In this document: in pieces, positions 8,353-16,644 of the stretch
How positions within the stretch are numbered: position 1 is the first letter of the stretch
Layout of the letters: each line of letters begins with the position of its first letter
Origin: Nocardia elegans NBRC 108235
Lineage (GTDB): Bacteria > Actinomycetota > Actinomycetes > Mycobacteriales > Mycobacteriaceae
DNA length: 47,452 bases
Direction of reading: 5' to 3'
NCBI RefSeq assembly: GCF_001612845.1
Contig: NZ_BDBF01000057.1
Coordinates: 1 to 47,452 of the forward strand
Program-made: the position numbers and the translations under genes
Notes under the pieces: model-generated
What the model saw: the letters and a program-made list of their open reading frames with translations, nothing else
The model's database searches: none
Told to the model about the DNA's origin: nothing

Positions 8353-9533
8353 GTCACCACGTGTGCGGCCTCCATCAACATCCAGCCCGACAGCTGCACC
8401 GACAGATCTCGTTCCGGTGTCCGCGACGAGGTGACCGAACCACCCGGGGTAGACCGGGCCGCCCCGGCGGTGCCGCCCGGCAGCCGAGCCGGTTCGTTCC
8501 AGTCGTGGCCGAACAGCGGATCGCCCTCGACCGCGAGCCGATGGTCCCAGGCGGCGCGGGCCGAGGCCTTCACGATCGCGGCGGCCGAGCGACGGGCCGA
8601 GCGTTGCGCAACCTCGTCTCCGGGCAGCATGATCGCCACCAGCGCGAGATAGCGGGCCAGGATCCCGTTGAACAGACCACCGTCCCCGCCGCCCCCGCCG
8701 GTGACGACATTCCGTTCCGTCATCCCATCCTCGACCGCGCGGAGCAATCGCTGCACGCGCTCGAGGTGACGAACATCTCCGGTCCGGGCCGCCAGTTCGG
8801 TTTCCAGCCCGAGGACCACGCCCTGGCAGTAGCTGAAGGTCGGCCGTTCGATCCGGCCCGAGGGCAGGTGGATGCCGTCGAGGATCAACCCTGTTTCCGG
8901 ATCGCGCAGGGTGGCATCGATCCAGTCGGCGATCTGCGCGGCCCGCTCGTGATGCCCCAGGCGCGCGAGCGCGATGGCGACCGGGCCGTTGGCGGGAGCG
9001 TTGAAGTAGTCGGAGCCCTTACGCCACGGCACCGCGCCGATCTCCGGCTGCCATCCCGCCATGAGTTGCTGCTCGAGCGCGATCAGCCCGCCGCGCACCT
9101 CGGTGATGCCCCGGGTGCGTTCGGCCCGCTCCAAAGCGAGTGCGAGCCAAGCCATATCGTCGTAGTAGTTGTTGGTCCAGCCGGTGATGTTGCGCAGCCG
9201 GTGGGCATGCGCGATGGCTGCGATGCGTCCGGTGCGGGCCGGGGTGGCCTCCCGGTCGGCGGCATCGATCGCGCAGTCGACGAGATGAGCCTGCCACCAG
9301 TAGTTCCAGCTGAAGAACAGCCGTTCCGCGGTGGTCGCGGGCCAGCCCACCACACCCAGCTCGGCCCCCGGCAGCAGCCACAGCCGACGCAGATGCCGGG
9401 ACACGATGGCCGATTCCGCCGCATCGGCTCGCTGTGCCCAGATATCGGCGCCCGGCTCGGCAGCGGAATCGACTCGTGCGCGCCCCCGCCGCAGATGCGG
9501 ACGCGGTTGCACGTCGTCGCTCCGCGAGTTCAT
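8337..9533 (-). CDS. GH76-like alpha-mannanase-family protein, apparently cytoplasmic (Rv0365c-like)
   Basis: 398 aa from the ATG at 9533; the frame stays open another 30 codons upstream but that stretch is Arg-rich and lacks a better start. The alpha/alpha-barrel pattern and the motif NNYYDDMAWLALAL, with Asp125-Asp126, match the catalytic double Asp of family GH76 endo-alpha-1,6-mannanases. Further typical segments are SWNYWWQAH, GGLFNGILARYLAL and WMLMEAAHV. No signal peptide or membrane helix is seen, unusual for a polysaccharide hydrolase, so the substrate would have to be intracellular or the protein is exported another way. Its place beside fba and DedA is as in mycobacteria. Mannosidase activity is inferred only from the fold and motif. 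Confidence 0.8.
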   Translation of the reverse strand: MNSRSDDVQPRPHLRRGRARVDSAAEPGADIWAQRADAAESAIVSRHLRRLWLLPGAELGVVGWPATTAERLFFSWNYWWQAHLVDCAIDAADREATPARTGRIAAIAHAHRLRNITGWTNNYYDDMAWLALALERAERTRGITEVRGGLIALEQQLMAGWQPEIGAVPWRKGSDYFNAPANGPVAIALARLGHHERAAQIADWIDATLRDPETGLILDGIHLPSGRIERPTFSYCQGVVLGLETELAARTGDVRHLERVQRLLRAVEDGMTERNVVTGGGGGDGGLFNGILARYLALVAIMLPGDEVAQRSARRSAAAIVKASARAAWDHRLAVEGDPLFGHDWNEPARLPGGTAGAARSTPGGSVTSSRTPERDLSVQLSGWMLMEAAHVVTAAGL

Positions 9534-9633
9534 GGGTACATCGTGCCAGTCCGAGCCCCGATTTCGCGCCCGATTTGTTACGCGATCGACTCGTGTTCGC
9601 GACGTGCCGAGTCGGCCCGGCACGCGCGGCGTG

Positions 9634-10623
9634 TCAGCCCGGTTCCACGACGGCGGACGCGCGTTCCATACGTGCTGCGAGAGCGCGACAGCGGTCGCGG
9701 AACGCGGGCGGCTCCTCGATCACGAAATCGGCGTCGAGGAACGCGAGATTGAGTACCAGCCATTCGAACGAATCCACCCATGTGGTGATCCGGCAGCGCT
9801 GCGGTCCGCGCGACTCGATATCGCAGTCCTGGAATTTCAGGATGTCGGCCACCGCCGTGGCCGCAGCCTCCACGGTGACGACCGCGCGATGCCGCCCGGC
9901 GGTGAGTTCGCGCCGGAGATAGCCCGCGGCCGTCTCGGCCGGTAGCGGGCGCGGCTCGAAAAAGGTTCCGGTAGCGGCGATATCGGCGATCCGATCCAGG
10001 CGGAAGGTGCGCCAATCTCCACGATCGCGGTCCCAGGCGAGCAGATACCAGCGTAGATGCTGATACACCTGCCGATACGGTTCGACCCGGCGCCGGGCGA
10101 GCACGCCGGTGCGGGTGCGGTAGTCGAAGACGAGGCGTTCGTGTTCGGCCGCGGCCCTGGCCACGAGCGCCAGCACCGCCGCGTCGACCGCGGGTGCCGC
10201 GACCGCCGCCGTCTCCACCGTCGCCCGCACCGCGTTCGCCCGGCCCCGCAACCGCTTCGGCAGCAACTGGTCGATCTTGCCGAAGGCGCGCAGGGCGGCG
10301 GCGCCGATATCCGACGAGCCCTGGTGCTCCCCCTGGCTGTGCGGTTCCGACGTCGCCGCGAGCATGCCGAGGGCGACGATGGTGGCGATGGCCTCGTCGT
10401 CGTCGAAGACCAGCGGCGGGAGGATGCGGCCGGCGGCGAGTTGGTAGAAGCCGCCGGGGCCGGGTTGGGTGGCGACCGGATAGCCATATTCGCGCAGCCG
10501 CTCGACATCGCGGCGCACGGTGCGCGGGCTGGTCTCCAGGCGGGCGGCCAGTTCGGCGCCGGTGTAGCGGCGGCCGGTCTGCAGATAAGCGAGCAGATCG
10601 AGCAGGCGGCGAGTGGCGCTCAT
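9634..10623 (-). CDS. WYL-domain transcriptional regulator (DeoR-type HTH)
   Basis: 329 aa from the ATG at 10623, with GGAGGATGGAG just upstream; an in-frame start six codons earlier lacks this. Residues 1-60 form a winged helix (RRYTGAELAARLETSPRTVRRDVERLREYGYPV), residues about 130-210 the WYL domain (VEPYRQVYQHLRWYLLAWDRDRGDWRTFRLDRI), ending in a WCX-type region. WYL domains bind ligands such as nucleic acids or nucleotides and often control DNA-damage or defence genes. The gene is divergent from the UvrA-like ATPase with only 60 bp between start codons, so that gene is the likeliest target besides itself. Confidence 0.88.
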   Translation of the reverse strand: MSATRRLLDLLAYLQTGRRYTGAELAARLETSPRTVRRDVERLREYGYPVATQPGPGGFYQLAAGRILPPLVFDDDEAIATIVALGMLAATSEPHSQGEHQGSSDIGAAALRAFGKIDQLLPKRLRGRANAVRATVETAAVAAPAVDAAVLALVARAAAEHERLVFDYRTRTGVLARRRVEPYRQVYQHLRWYLLAWDRDRGDWRTFRLDRIADIAATGTFFEPRPLPAETAAGYLRRELTAGRHRAVVTVEAAATAVADILKFQDCDIESRGPQRCRITTWVDSFEWLVLNLAFLDADFVIEEPPAFRDRCRALAARMERASAVVEPG

Positions 10624-10671
10624 GACTCCATCCTCCGGCAATTGCGGTCAGAACCTGGCCACATCTGTCCC

Positions 10672-10677
10672 TAGCGT
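10672..10677 (+). promoter_or_regulatory. Candidate -10 for leaderless uvrA-like transcript
   Basis: TAGCGT is followed by six bases and then the ATG at 10684, with no Shine-Dalgarno between. It lies in the 60-bp WYL/UvrA-like divergent gap, where a WYL operator would be expected. Confidence 0.45.
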
Positions 10678-10683
10678 CGAGAT

Positions 10684-12912
10684 ATGACTTCGATCCGCAT
10701 TCGCGCAGCGCGTACCAACAACCTGAAAAGTGTGGATATCGATGTGCCGCGGGGCCGGCTGGTGGTGTTCGCCGGGGTGTCCGGTTCGGGCAAATCGTCG
10801 CTGGTTTTCGACACCATCGCGGCCGAGGCGGGATATCAGGTCAACGAGACCTATCCGCCGTTCGTGCGCAATCGGCTGCCGCGGTGGACGCGTCCGGAGG
10901 TGGACCTGATCGACGGCCTCTCGCCGGTGGTGGTGATCGATCAGAAGCGGCTCGGCGGCAACGCCCGTTCGACGGTCGGCACCATTACCGATGCGTACAC
11001 CTATCTGCGGCTGTTGTTCTCCCGTATCGGGCAGCCGTACGTCGGGGAATCCAATCACTTCTCGTTCAACGATCCGGCCGGAATGTGCCCGGCCTGTTCC
11101 GGTCTCGGCGAAACGCTGGTTCCCGATCTGGAGCAGGTGCTCGAACCGGATCTCTCGCTGGAGCAGGGCGCGATCCGATTGCCCGGCTTCGCCGCCGGTC
11201 AGTACTGGTACCGCCGCTACGCCGAACTCGGAGCCTTCGATGCGACCGTGCCGCTGCGGGAATGGTCGCCCGCCGAACGCGACGCACTGCTGCACGGCGG
11301 GCCCGCGGCCGCGGCCCTGCGGCCGAGTCCGCCGAAGGATTACGAAGGCGTGATCGAGCTGTTCGAGCGGGTGTATCTGCACACCTCCGACAACCTGTCC
11401 GAACGCAAACAGGCTGTGCTGCAGCGGTTCACCCGCTCGGGACCGTGTCCGGAATGCGACGGGCAACGGTTGAATCCGGCGGCCCGCTCGGCGCGGGTGC
11501 TCGACCGAACCATCGTCGAGATGAGCCGGATGGAGATCGGCGAACTCGCCCAGCTGATCACCGAGGTGCGCGCCCCCGAGATGGTTTCGGTGGTGTCCGC
11601 GTTGCACGAGCGGCTCCGCGCCCTCGCCCACATCGGGCTCGGTTACCTGTCGCTGTCGCGTCCGACGACGACGCTGTCCGGCGGAGAATCGCAGCGCATC
11701 AAGACCGTTCGCCATCTCGGCAGCAGTCTCACCGAAATGCTCTACGTCTTCGACGAACCCACCGTCGGATTGCATCCGCACGATGTGCGGCCGATGACCG
11801 AACTGCTGAAATCGTTGCGGGACAAGGGCAACAGCGTTCTGGTGGTCGAACACGATCCGGATGTGATGCGGGTGGCCGACCATATCGTCGAGGTGGGCCC
11901 GGGGGCCGGAGCCGAGGGCGGGCGGATCGTGTTCACCGGCGACTTCGAGCGGTTGGCGACCGTTGATACCCCTACCGGGCAGGCGTTGCGGATCCGGCGG
12001 ACCGGCCGCCCACCGCGGGTGCCGACCGGAAAACTGCGTATCGACAACGCGACTCGCAACAATCTGCGCGACATCTCGGTCGACATCGCGACCGGTGTGC
12101 TGACCGTGCTCACCGGCGTCGCGGGTTCGGGTAAATCCAGTCTGGCCGCGGAACTGGTGCAGCGGCATCCGGCCACCGTGGTCGATCAGCGTCCGGTCGG
12201 CACCAACCGGCGTTCCACGCCGCTCACCTACGCCGGGATCGCCGGCGCGGTGCGCACGATGTTCGCGAAGCGCCATGGCGTGAGTGCCGCCCTGTTCAGC
12301 GCGAATTCCGAGGGAGCCTGCCCGGTGTGCGAGGGCGCCGGTGTGATCTACACCGACCTGGCGTTCATGGACGGTCAGGAAACGGTGTGCTCGGCGTGCG
12401 GCGGACGCCGGTTCACCGATCGGGTGCTCGGTTACACCGTCGACGGCCTGACCATCGCCGATATCGACGATCTGACCATCGCGGAGGCGATGCGGCGACT
12501 GCCCGCGGTCGCGCGGGGTCTGCGGCATCTCGACGAGGTCGGACTCGGATATCTGCGGCTCGGGCAGTCGCTGACCACGCTGTCCGGCGGGGAATGTCAG
12601 CGGCTGAAGATCGCCAGGGAACTCGCGCGCGGCGACCGGCACACCCTCTATGTCCTCGACGAGCCGACGACGGGGCTGCACCTGCGCGATATCGATACGC
12701 TGATCCAGCTGTTCGACCATCTGATCGACCGGGGCAATACCGTGGTCGTCATCGAACACAATCTCGACGTCGTCCGCGCGGCCGACCGGGTGATCGACCT
12801 CGGGCCGGGCCCCGGCCGGCACGGCGGCCGGATCGTCTTCCAGGGCACTCCGGAGGAACTGCTGCGCTGCCGCGAATCCGCGACGGCCGCGGCACTGCGT
12901 GATTCCCGATGA
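10684..12912 (+). CDS. UvrA-like ABC ATPase, short form without UvrB-binding domain
   Basis: 742 aa, about 200 shorter than canonical UvrA (roughly 950). Two ABC modules are complete: Walker A GVSGSGKSS (31-39) and GVAGSGKSS (478-486), signatures LSGGESQRIK (from 331) and LSGGECQRLK (from 633), Walker B LYVFDEP and LYVLDEP. Zinc-type cysteine pairs are CPAC (about 136) with CPEC (about 257), and CPVC with CSAC in the second half. The segment after the first CPAC pair is too short to hold the UvrB-interaction domain, so this is a UvrA2-like protein rather than the excision-repair subunit. Such proteins have been tied to drug tolerance or alternative DNA-damage handling. It is divergent from a WYL regulator and ends exactly where the convergent methyltransferase gene ends. 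Confidence 0.88.
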   Translation: MTSIRIRAARTNNLKSVDIDVPRGRLVVFAGVSGSGKSSLVFDTIAAEAGYQVNETYPPFVRNRLPRWTRPEVDLIDGLSPVVVIDQKRLGGNARSTVGTITDAYTYLRLLFSRIGQPYVGESNHFSFNDPAGMCPACSGLGETLVPDLEQVLEPDLSLEQGAIRLPGFAAGQYWYRRYAELGAFDATVPLREWSPAERDALLHGGPAAAALRPSPPKDYEGVIELFERVYLHTSDNLSERKQAVLQRFTRSGPCPECDGQRLNPAARSARVLDRTIVEMSRMEIGELAQLITEVRAPEMVSVVSALHERLRALAHIGLGYLSLSRPTTTLSGGESQRIKTVRHLGSSLTEMLYVFDEPTVGLHPHDVRPMTELLKSLRDKGNSVLVVEHDPDVMRVADHIVEVGPGAGAEGGRIVFTGDFERLATVDTPTGQALRIRRTGRPPRVPTGKLRIDNATRNNLRDISVDIATGVLTVLTGVAGSGKSSLAAELVQRHPATVVDQRPVGTNRRSTPLTYAGIAGAVRTMFAKRHGVSAALFSANSEGACPVCEGAGVIYTDLAFMDGQETVCSACGGRRFTDRVLGYTVDGLTIADIDDLTIAEAMRRLPAVARGLRHLDEVGLGYLRLGQSLTTLSGGECQRLKIARELARGDRHTLYVLDEPTTGLHLRDIDTLIQLFDHLIDRGNTVVVIEHNLDVVRAADRVIDLGPGPGRHGGRIVFQGTPEELLRCRESATAAALRDSR

Positions 12913-13617
12913 TCACCAAGAACGTTCGAGGTCCGCGTGCTGAGTTATCCACGCGTGCATGGCGATTCCGGCGGCGACCCCCGCGTTGATGCTGCGGGTC
13001 GAGCCGAACTGCGCGATCGATACCGTCATGACCGCGGCCCGTTTGGCGGCCTCGGTGACGCCCGGACCCTCCTGGCCGAACAGGAGCAGGCAATCACGCG
13101 GCAGCGCAGCGGTTTCCAGCGGCACCGAACCCGGCACGTTGTCGACGGCCACCACGGTGAGATTCTCGCGCTCGGCGAACTCCAGCAGTTCGGCGATATC
13201 GCTGTGGTGCACGATGTGCTGATACCGGTCGGTCACCATGGCGCCGCGCCGATTCCAGCGGCGGCGTCCGACGATATGGACCGCCGCCGCGGCGAAGGCA
13301 TTCGCGGTGCGAACCACCGTGCCGATATTGGCGTCGTGCCCGAAATTCTCGATCGCGATGTGGAACGGATGGCGACGGCTATCGATATCGGCGACGATCG
13401 CCGCGCGCGACCAGTACCGGTAGGCGTCGACCACGTTGCGGCGGTCGCCGTGCGCCAGCAGTTCCGGGTCCAGACGCGGATCGTCCGGCGGTTCGGTGCC
13501 GAATTCGTCGCGCCACGGGCCCACGCCGTGCGGATGTTCACCCCATTCGGTCGGGCCCGGCACATCGCCGTCCGATGGGTCGGGCAGCGGCTGGAGCGGG
13601 TGATTCACGCCGGTCAT
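12913..13617 (-). CDS. SpoU/TrmH-family RNA 2'-O-methyltransferase (Rv0380c-like)
   Basis: 234 aa from the ATG at 13617. The three SPOUT motifs are present: NIGTVVRTANAF (motif 1, catalytic Arg), CLLLFGQEGPGV (motif 2) and STRSINAGVAAGIAM (motif 3), which together form the knotted SAM-binding site. The protein would methylate a ribose 2'-OH in tRNA or rRNA. A roughly 60-residue N-terminal extension (EWGEHPHGVGPWRDEF) precedes the catalytic domain. It resembles mycobacterial Rv0380c; the exact RNA position cannot be read from sequence. It converges on the UvrA-like gene with no gap and is divergent from the sensor kinase gene. Confidence 0.85.
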   Translation of the reverse strand: MTGVNHPLQPLPDPSDGDVPGPTEWGEHPHGVGPWRDEFGTEPPDDPRLDPELLAHGDRRNVVDAYRYWSRAAIVADIDSRRHPFHIAIENFGHDANIGTVVRTANAFAAAAVHIVGRRRWNRRGAMVTDRYQHIVHHSDIAELLEFAERENLTVVAVDNVPGSVPLETAALPRDCLLLFGQEGPGVTEAAKRAAVMTVSIAQFGSTRSINAGVAAGIAMHAWITQHADLERSW

Positions 13618-13632
13618 CGTAGCCGCGCCCGG

Positions 13633-13638
13633 TACCGT
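13633..13638 (+). promoter_or_regulatory. Candidate -10 upstream of the sensor kinase
   Basis: TACCGT lies eight bases before an in-frame ATG at 13647, so a leaderless message starting there is possible and would lengthen the kinase by 26 residues compared with the start chosen here. Confidence 0.35.
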
Positions 13639-13724
13639 CGGATCCGATGGTGGTGCTGTCCACACCGTCGATTCGCCGGTCTGCTCCCTCGCTGCGCGGA
13701 TCGGCTCCGACCAGCATGGAAGCT

Positions 13725-15128
13725 ATGACCGAAACACTCGCCGAACCGACGCTCGTACTCGACCGTCCGGACTCGCGCCCGACCGCCGGGTCGGTGCTGC
13801 GGGCGATCCTGCGTGCCCCGTTCCAGGCACGCACCTGGAAAGAGCTGGCCTACCTGGTCGTCGCCGCGATTCTGGGCTGTCTGGTGCTGGCCTATCTGTT
13901 CGTCGGCTACGGCGTCGGGCTCTACAGTTCGATCCTGATCATCGGCGCTCCGCTGCTGGCCGGGGTGCTGCTGGGCGGCCGGATCTGGGGACGGGTCTAC
14001 CGGGCCGTGGGTGCCGCGCTACTGTCCGCCGATCTGCCGGCGCCGCCGAATTTCGCCGCCCGGCCGGGACTGGTGGGCTGGTTCCGCAGCGTCTTCACCG
14101 ATCGCACCGCATGGCGGGCACTGGCCTTCCTGGTCGCCGAGGCGGTCCTCGGGGTGTTCGTCGGATACGTGGTGCTGACCGTGATCGCGGTGACCGTCTT
14201 CACCGCGATCTCCCCCATCCCGTGGGCGGTTTTCCACCCCGTCAACGTGGATCCGCAAGGGCGCGAACATCATTCGATGGCGCAGTTCGGCGACTACTAC
14301 ATCGACACCTGGCCGCGCGTACTCGGTCTGGCGGCACTGGGCGTCATCGGCTGCTTCCTGCTGCCGTGGCTCGTGCGCGCGGTGTGCTGGGCGCATCGCG
14401 GACTGATGCTGGTGCTGCTGACACCGACCGCGGGCGATCGGCGGATGGTCGAACTGCAGGAGAGCCGGCGCGTCGCGGTCGAGGATTCCGCGGCGACGCT
14501 GCGGCGGCTGGAACGCGATCTGCACGACGGCACCCAGGCACGGCTGGTGAGTATCGCGATGACGCTGGGGCGTGCCGAGGAACGACTCGCCGCGGGCGCC
14601 GACCCGGCCGCGCTCATCGCCGATGCCCGGGCGAGCTCGAAGGATGCCATCGCCGAGCTGCGGGAACTGGTGCGCGGCATCCATCCCCCCGCGCTCGAAC
14701 TGGGACTGGAACCGGCGCTGGAGACACTGACCGCACGTTGTGCGATACCGGTCGAACTGCGCGTCCACCTGCCGCAGCGGCCCAGTCCGGCGATCGAGGC
14801 GATCGCGTATTTCTCGGTCGCGGAACTGCTCACCAACGTAGTGAAGCATTCGGGGGCGACCGCGGCGTGGGTGTCCGTCGCGCCGGCGGGCGCCGCGACG
14901 ATGATGGTGAGCGTGCGCGACAACGGTCACGGTGGGGTGCGACAGCCCGGTCCGGTGGGAGGCGAATCCGAGGCCGGGGCCGATGCGCCGACCGAGCGGC
15001 TGGTCGGCGGTGGTCTGGCCGGTCTCGCCGCACGGGCGCGCTCCGTCGACGGCAACCTGACCGTCGACAGCCCGGTCGGAGGGCCCACCAATATCACCGT
15101 CACCCTGCCGATCGCGGGCCCGCAATGA
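13725..15128 (+). CDS. Membrane sensor histidine kinase (PF13796-type sensor, HisKA_3, HATPase)
   Basis: 467 aa from the ATG at 13725; ATGs at 13716 and 13647 are also possible. The N-terminal half is a multi-pass sensor region with hydrophobic stretches near LAYLVVAAILGCLVLAYLF, SSILIIGAPLLAGVLLGG, FLVAEAVLGVFVGYVVL and VLGLAALGVIGCFLLPWL. Then comes the HisKA_3 dimerisation box LERDLHDGTQARL, with phospho-His about residue 267, and a GHKL ATPase domain with AELLTNVVKHS (N box), VRDNGHGG and GGGLAGLAARA (G boxes). This is the NarX/DesK class that phosphorylates LuxR-type regulators. Its stop overlaps the start of the response regulator gene by ATGA, so they form a two-component operon. The stimulus is unknown. 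Confidence 0.9.
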   Translation: MTETLAEPTLVLDRPDSRPTAGSVLRAILRAPFQARTWKELAYLVVAAILGCLVLAYLFVGYGVGLYSSILIIGAPLLAGVLLGGRIWGRVYRAVGAALLSADLPAPPNFAARPGLVGWFRSVFTDRTAWRALAFLVAEAVLGVFVGYVVLTVIAVTVFTAISPIPWAVFHPVNVDPQGREHHSMAQFGDYYIDTWPRVLGLAALGVIGCFLLPWLVRAVCWAHRGLMLVLLTPTAGDRRMVELQESRRVAVEDSAATLRRLERDLHDGTQARLVSIAMTLGRAEERLAAGADPAALIADARASSKDAIAELRELVRGIHPPALELGLEPALETLTARCAIPVELRVHLPQRPSPAIEAIAYFSVAELLTNVVKHSGATAAWVSVAPAGAATMMVSVRDNGHGGVRQPGPVGGESEAGADAPTERLVGGGLAGLAARARSVDGNLTVDSPVGGPTNITVTLPIAGPQ

Positions 15129-15802
15129 GTACGGCCGAGGCCGGCCGCACCGCCGACGCCCTGCGGATCGTGATCGCCGAGGACAGCGCGATCCTGCGGG
15201 ACGGTCTGGCCGGACTGCTCACCGATCGCGGTCACGAGATCGTGGCCATGGTCGGCGATGCGATCCGGCTGAGCGAGATCGTGGCCGAAACCCGTCCCGA
15301 CGTCGCCGTGGTCGACGTACGGATGCCGCCCTCGTTCACCGACGAAGGTCTGCTCGCCGCCATCGAACTGCGCCGGAAATTCCCCGCCACCGGAGTGCTC
15401 GTATTCTCTCAATGGGTCGAAACCCGTTATGCCACCGAACTTCTCGCCGGCGGCGCGGGCGGTGTCGGCTACCTGCTCAAGGACCGGGTAGCCGACGTCC
15501 GCGAATTCGTCGACGCGCTGCAGCGCGTCGCCACCGGCGGTACGGCCCTCGACCCCGAGGTGGTGAGCCAGCTGTTCGGCGCTGCCCGGCAACAGGATTC
15601 GCTCGCCCGCCTCACCCCGCGCGAACGCGAAGTCCTGGAACTGATGGCCCAGGGCCTCACCAACGCCTCCATCGCCACCACCCTCACCGTGACCGAACGC
15701 GCGGTGGAAAAACACATCGGCAACATCTTCCTGAAGTTGGACCTCCCCCCGTCCGACACCCACCACCGCCGGGTCATGGCGGTGCTGCGCCTGCGGGGAT
15801 AG
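15125..15802 (+). CDS. NarL/LuxR-family response regulator
   Basis: 225 aa. The receiver domain (about 13-130) has the acidic pocket Glu19/Asp20, phospho-acceptor Asp64 (VVDVRMPP) and the conserved Lys in YLLKDR. The C-terminal LuxR helix-turn-helix (about 158-215) reads LTPREREVLELMAQGLTNASIA followed by TERAVEKHIGNIFLKL. It is the cognate partner of the overlapping kinase. Targets are not evident; no neighbouring envelope or transport gene is clearly co-transcribed, and a hairpin follows the stop. Confidence 0.93.
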   Translation: MSTAEAGRTADALRIVIAEDSAILRDGLAGLLTDRGHEIVAMVGDAIRLSEIVAETRPDVAVVDVRMPPSFTDEGLLAAIELRRKFPATGVLVFSQWVETRYATELLAGGAGGVGYLLKDRVADVREFVDALQRVATGGTALDPEVVSQLFGAARQQDSLARLTPREREVLELMAQGLTNASIATTLTVTERAVEKHIGNIFLKLDLPPSDTHHRRVMAVLRLRG

Positions 15803-15804
15803 CG

Positions 15805-15826
15805 CGGCGGCAGCGGCTCGCCGCCG
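15805..15826 (+). terminator. Hairpin after the two-component operon
   Basis: Seven-base arms CGGCGGC and GCCGCCG with an 8-base loop begin three bases after the response regulator stop. Confidence 0.5.
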
Positions 15827-15895
15827 GACTGCCCGGAGCTGTCGGTCAGCTGTGGAACACTGAGTGGACCAGGGCAAACGAGAGGAGGTGAGCAC

Positions 15896-16462
15896 GTGGT
15901 TATGTATTGGCCCGATCGTCTACTGACGATGGCGGACTGGGAGGCGCTGCCGGAGGACAACAGCCGTAGCTACGAGCTCGTGGAGGGGCTACTCGTCGTG
16001 TCACCGAGGCCGGTGTCGAAACATCAACGAGCGATGTGGCGCTCTGCCGCACAGCTGGAGCCACAACTGCCCCCGGCGTTCGGCGTCCTGACCGAGACCG
16101 AGGTTGTCATCGACCCGGTCGCTCCCCCGACTATCCGAGTCCCGGATCTCATCGTCGTCCCCGAGGCCGGAATCGAGACCAACCCGCGCTGGAATGCCGA
16201 CGAGGTCTTGCTGGCGGTGGAGATTCTCTCCCCTGGCTCACGGCGCACCGACCGTGTCACCAAGTTCGCCGAATACGCCGAGGCCGGGATCGAGCACTAC
16301 TGGCTCGTCGACCTCGACGCTCCGACAACACTCACCGGCTATCGATGGGTCGACGACTACTACGAGCTGGTCGCAGACACGCGATCGACGGTTCGAATCG
16401 ACGTGACCGGCACTCCCGTCACCCTCGATCTGTCCGCGCTGACCGAATCCCGATCCGAGTAG
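15896..16462 (+). CDS. Uma2-family protein (DUF820, PD-(D/E)XK nuclease fold)
   Basis: 188 aa from GTG at 15896, preceded by a near-perfect GAGAGGAGGTGA site. The Uma2 fold is clear: N-terminal YELVEGLLVVSPRP, then the metal site with Asp84 (RVPDLIVV), Glu109 (LLAVEILSPGS) and Lys123 (DRVTKFAEY), ending in AGIEHYWLVDLD. Members are restriction-endonuclease-like, are common as standalone genes in cyanobacteria and actinobacteria, and mostly lack an experimentally defined role. No partner methylase, transposase or antitoxin is seen next to it. Codon use looks somewhat less GC-biased than in flanking genes, compatible with acquisition. Confidence 0.85.
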   Translation: MVMYWPDRLLTMADWEALPEDNSRSYELVEGLLVVSPRPVSKHQRAMWRSAAQLEPQLPPAFGVLTETEVVIDPVAPPTIRVPDLIVVPEAGIETNPRWNADEVLLAVEILSPGSRRTDRVTKFAEYAEAGIEHYWLVDLDAPTTLTGYRWVDDYYELVADTRSTVRIDVTGTPVTLDLSALTESRSE

Positions 16463-16528
16463 CCGCGGCCAGCGGTAACGGGCGGATATGCGGCGGTGAC
16501 GCGGGTGGCGGACTCGCGCGGTGAGCTG

Positions 16529-16543
16529 GAGACCACCGGTCTC
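16529..16543. repeat. Inverted repeat GAGACC-ACC-GGTCTC
   Basis: Perfect 6-base arms with a 3-base centre lie in the 182-bp gap upstream of the small membrane protein gene. It could be an operator or part of a terminator for the Uma2 gene. Confidence 0.4.
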
Positions 16544-16644
16544 GGTGGGGTGGCCGAAACGTGTCTGTCCGTTATGCGCTATGCGGGCGGGGTGGGAGTG
16601 GTGGGGCTTATTCTTGAGGTATCCGCGGGGTGGTGGAGGCGGTT

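Noticed and set aside
10648..12822. Long minus-strand open frame opposite the UvrA-like gene
   Set aside because: Antisense shadow of a protein with unmistakable ABC motifs.
10684..12912. Canonical excision-repair UvrA
   Set aside because: Too short and without space for the UvrB-binding domain; the uvrA symbol would mislead.
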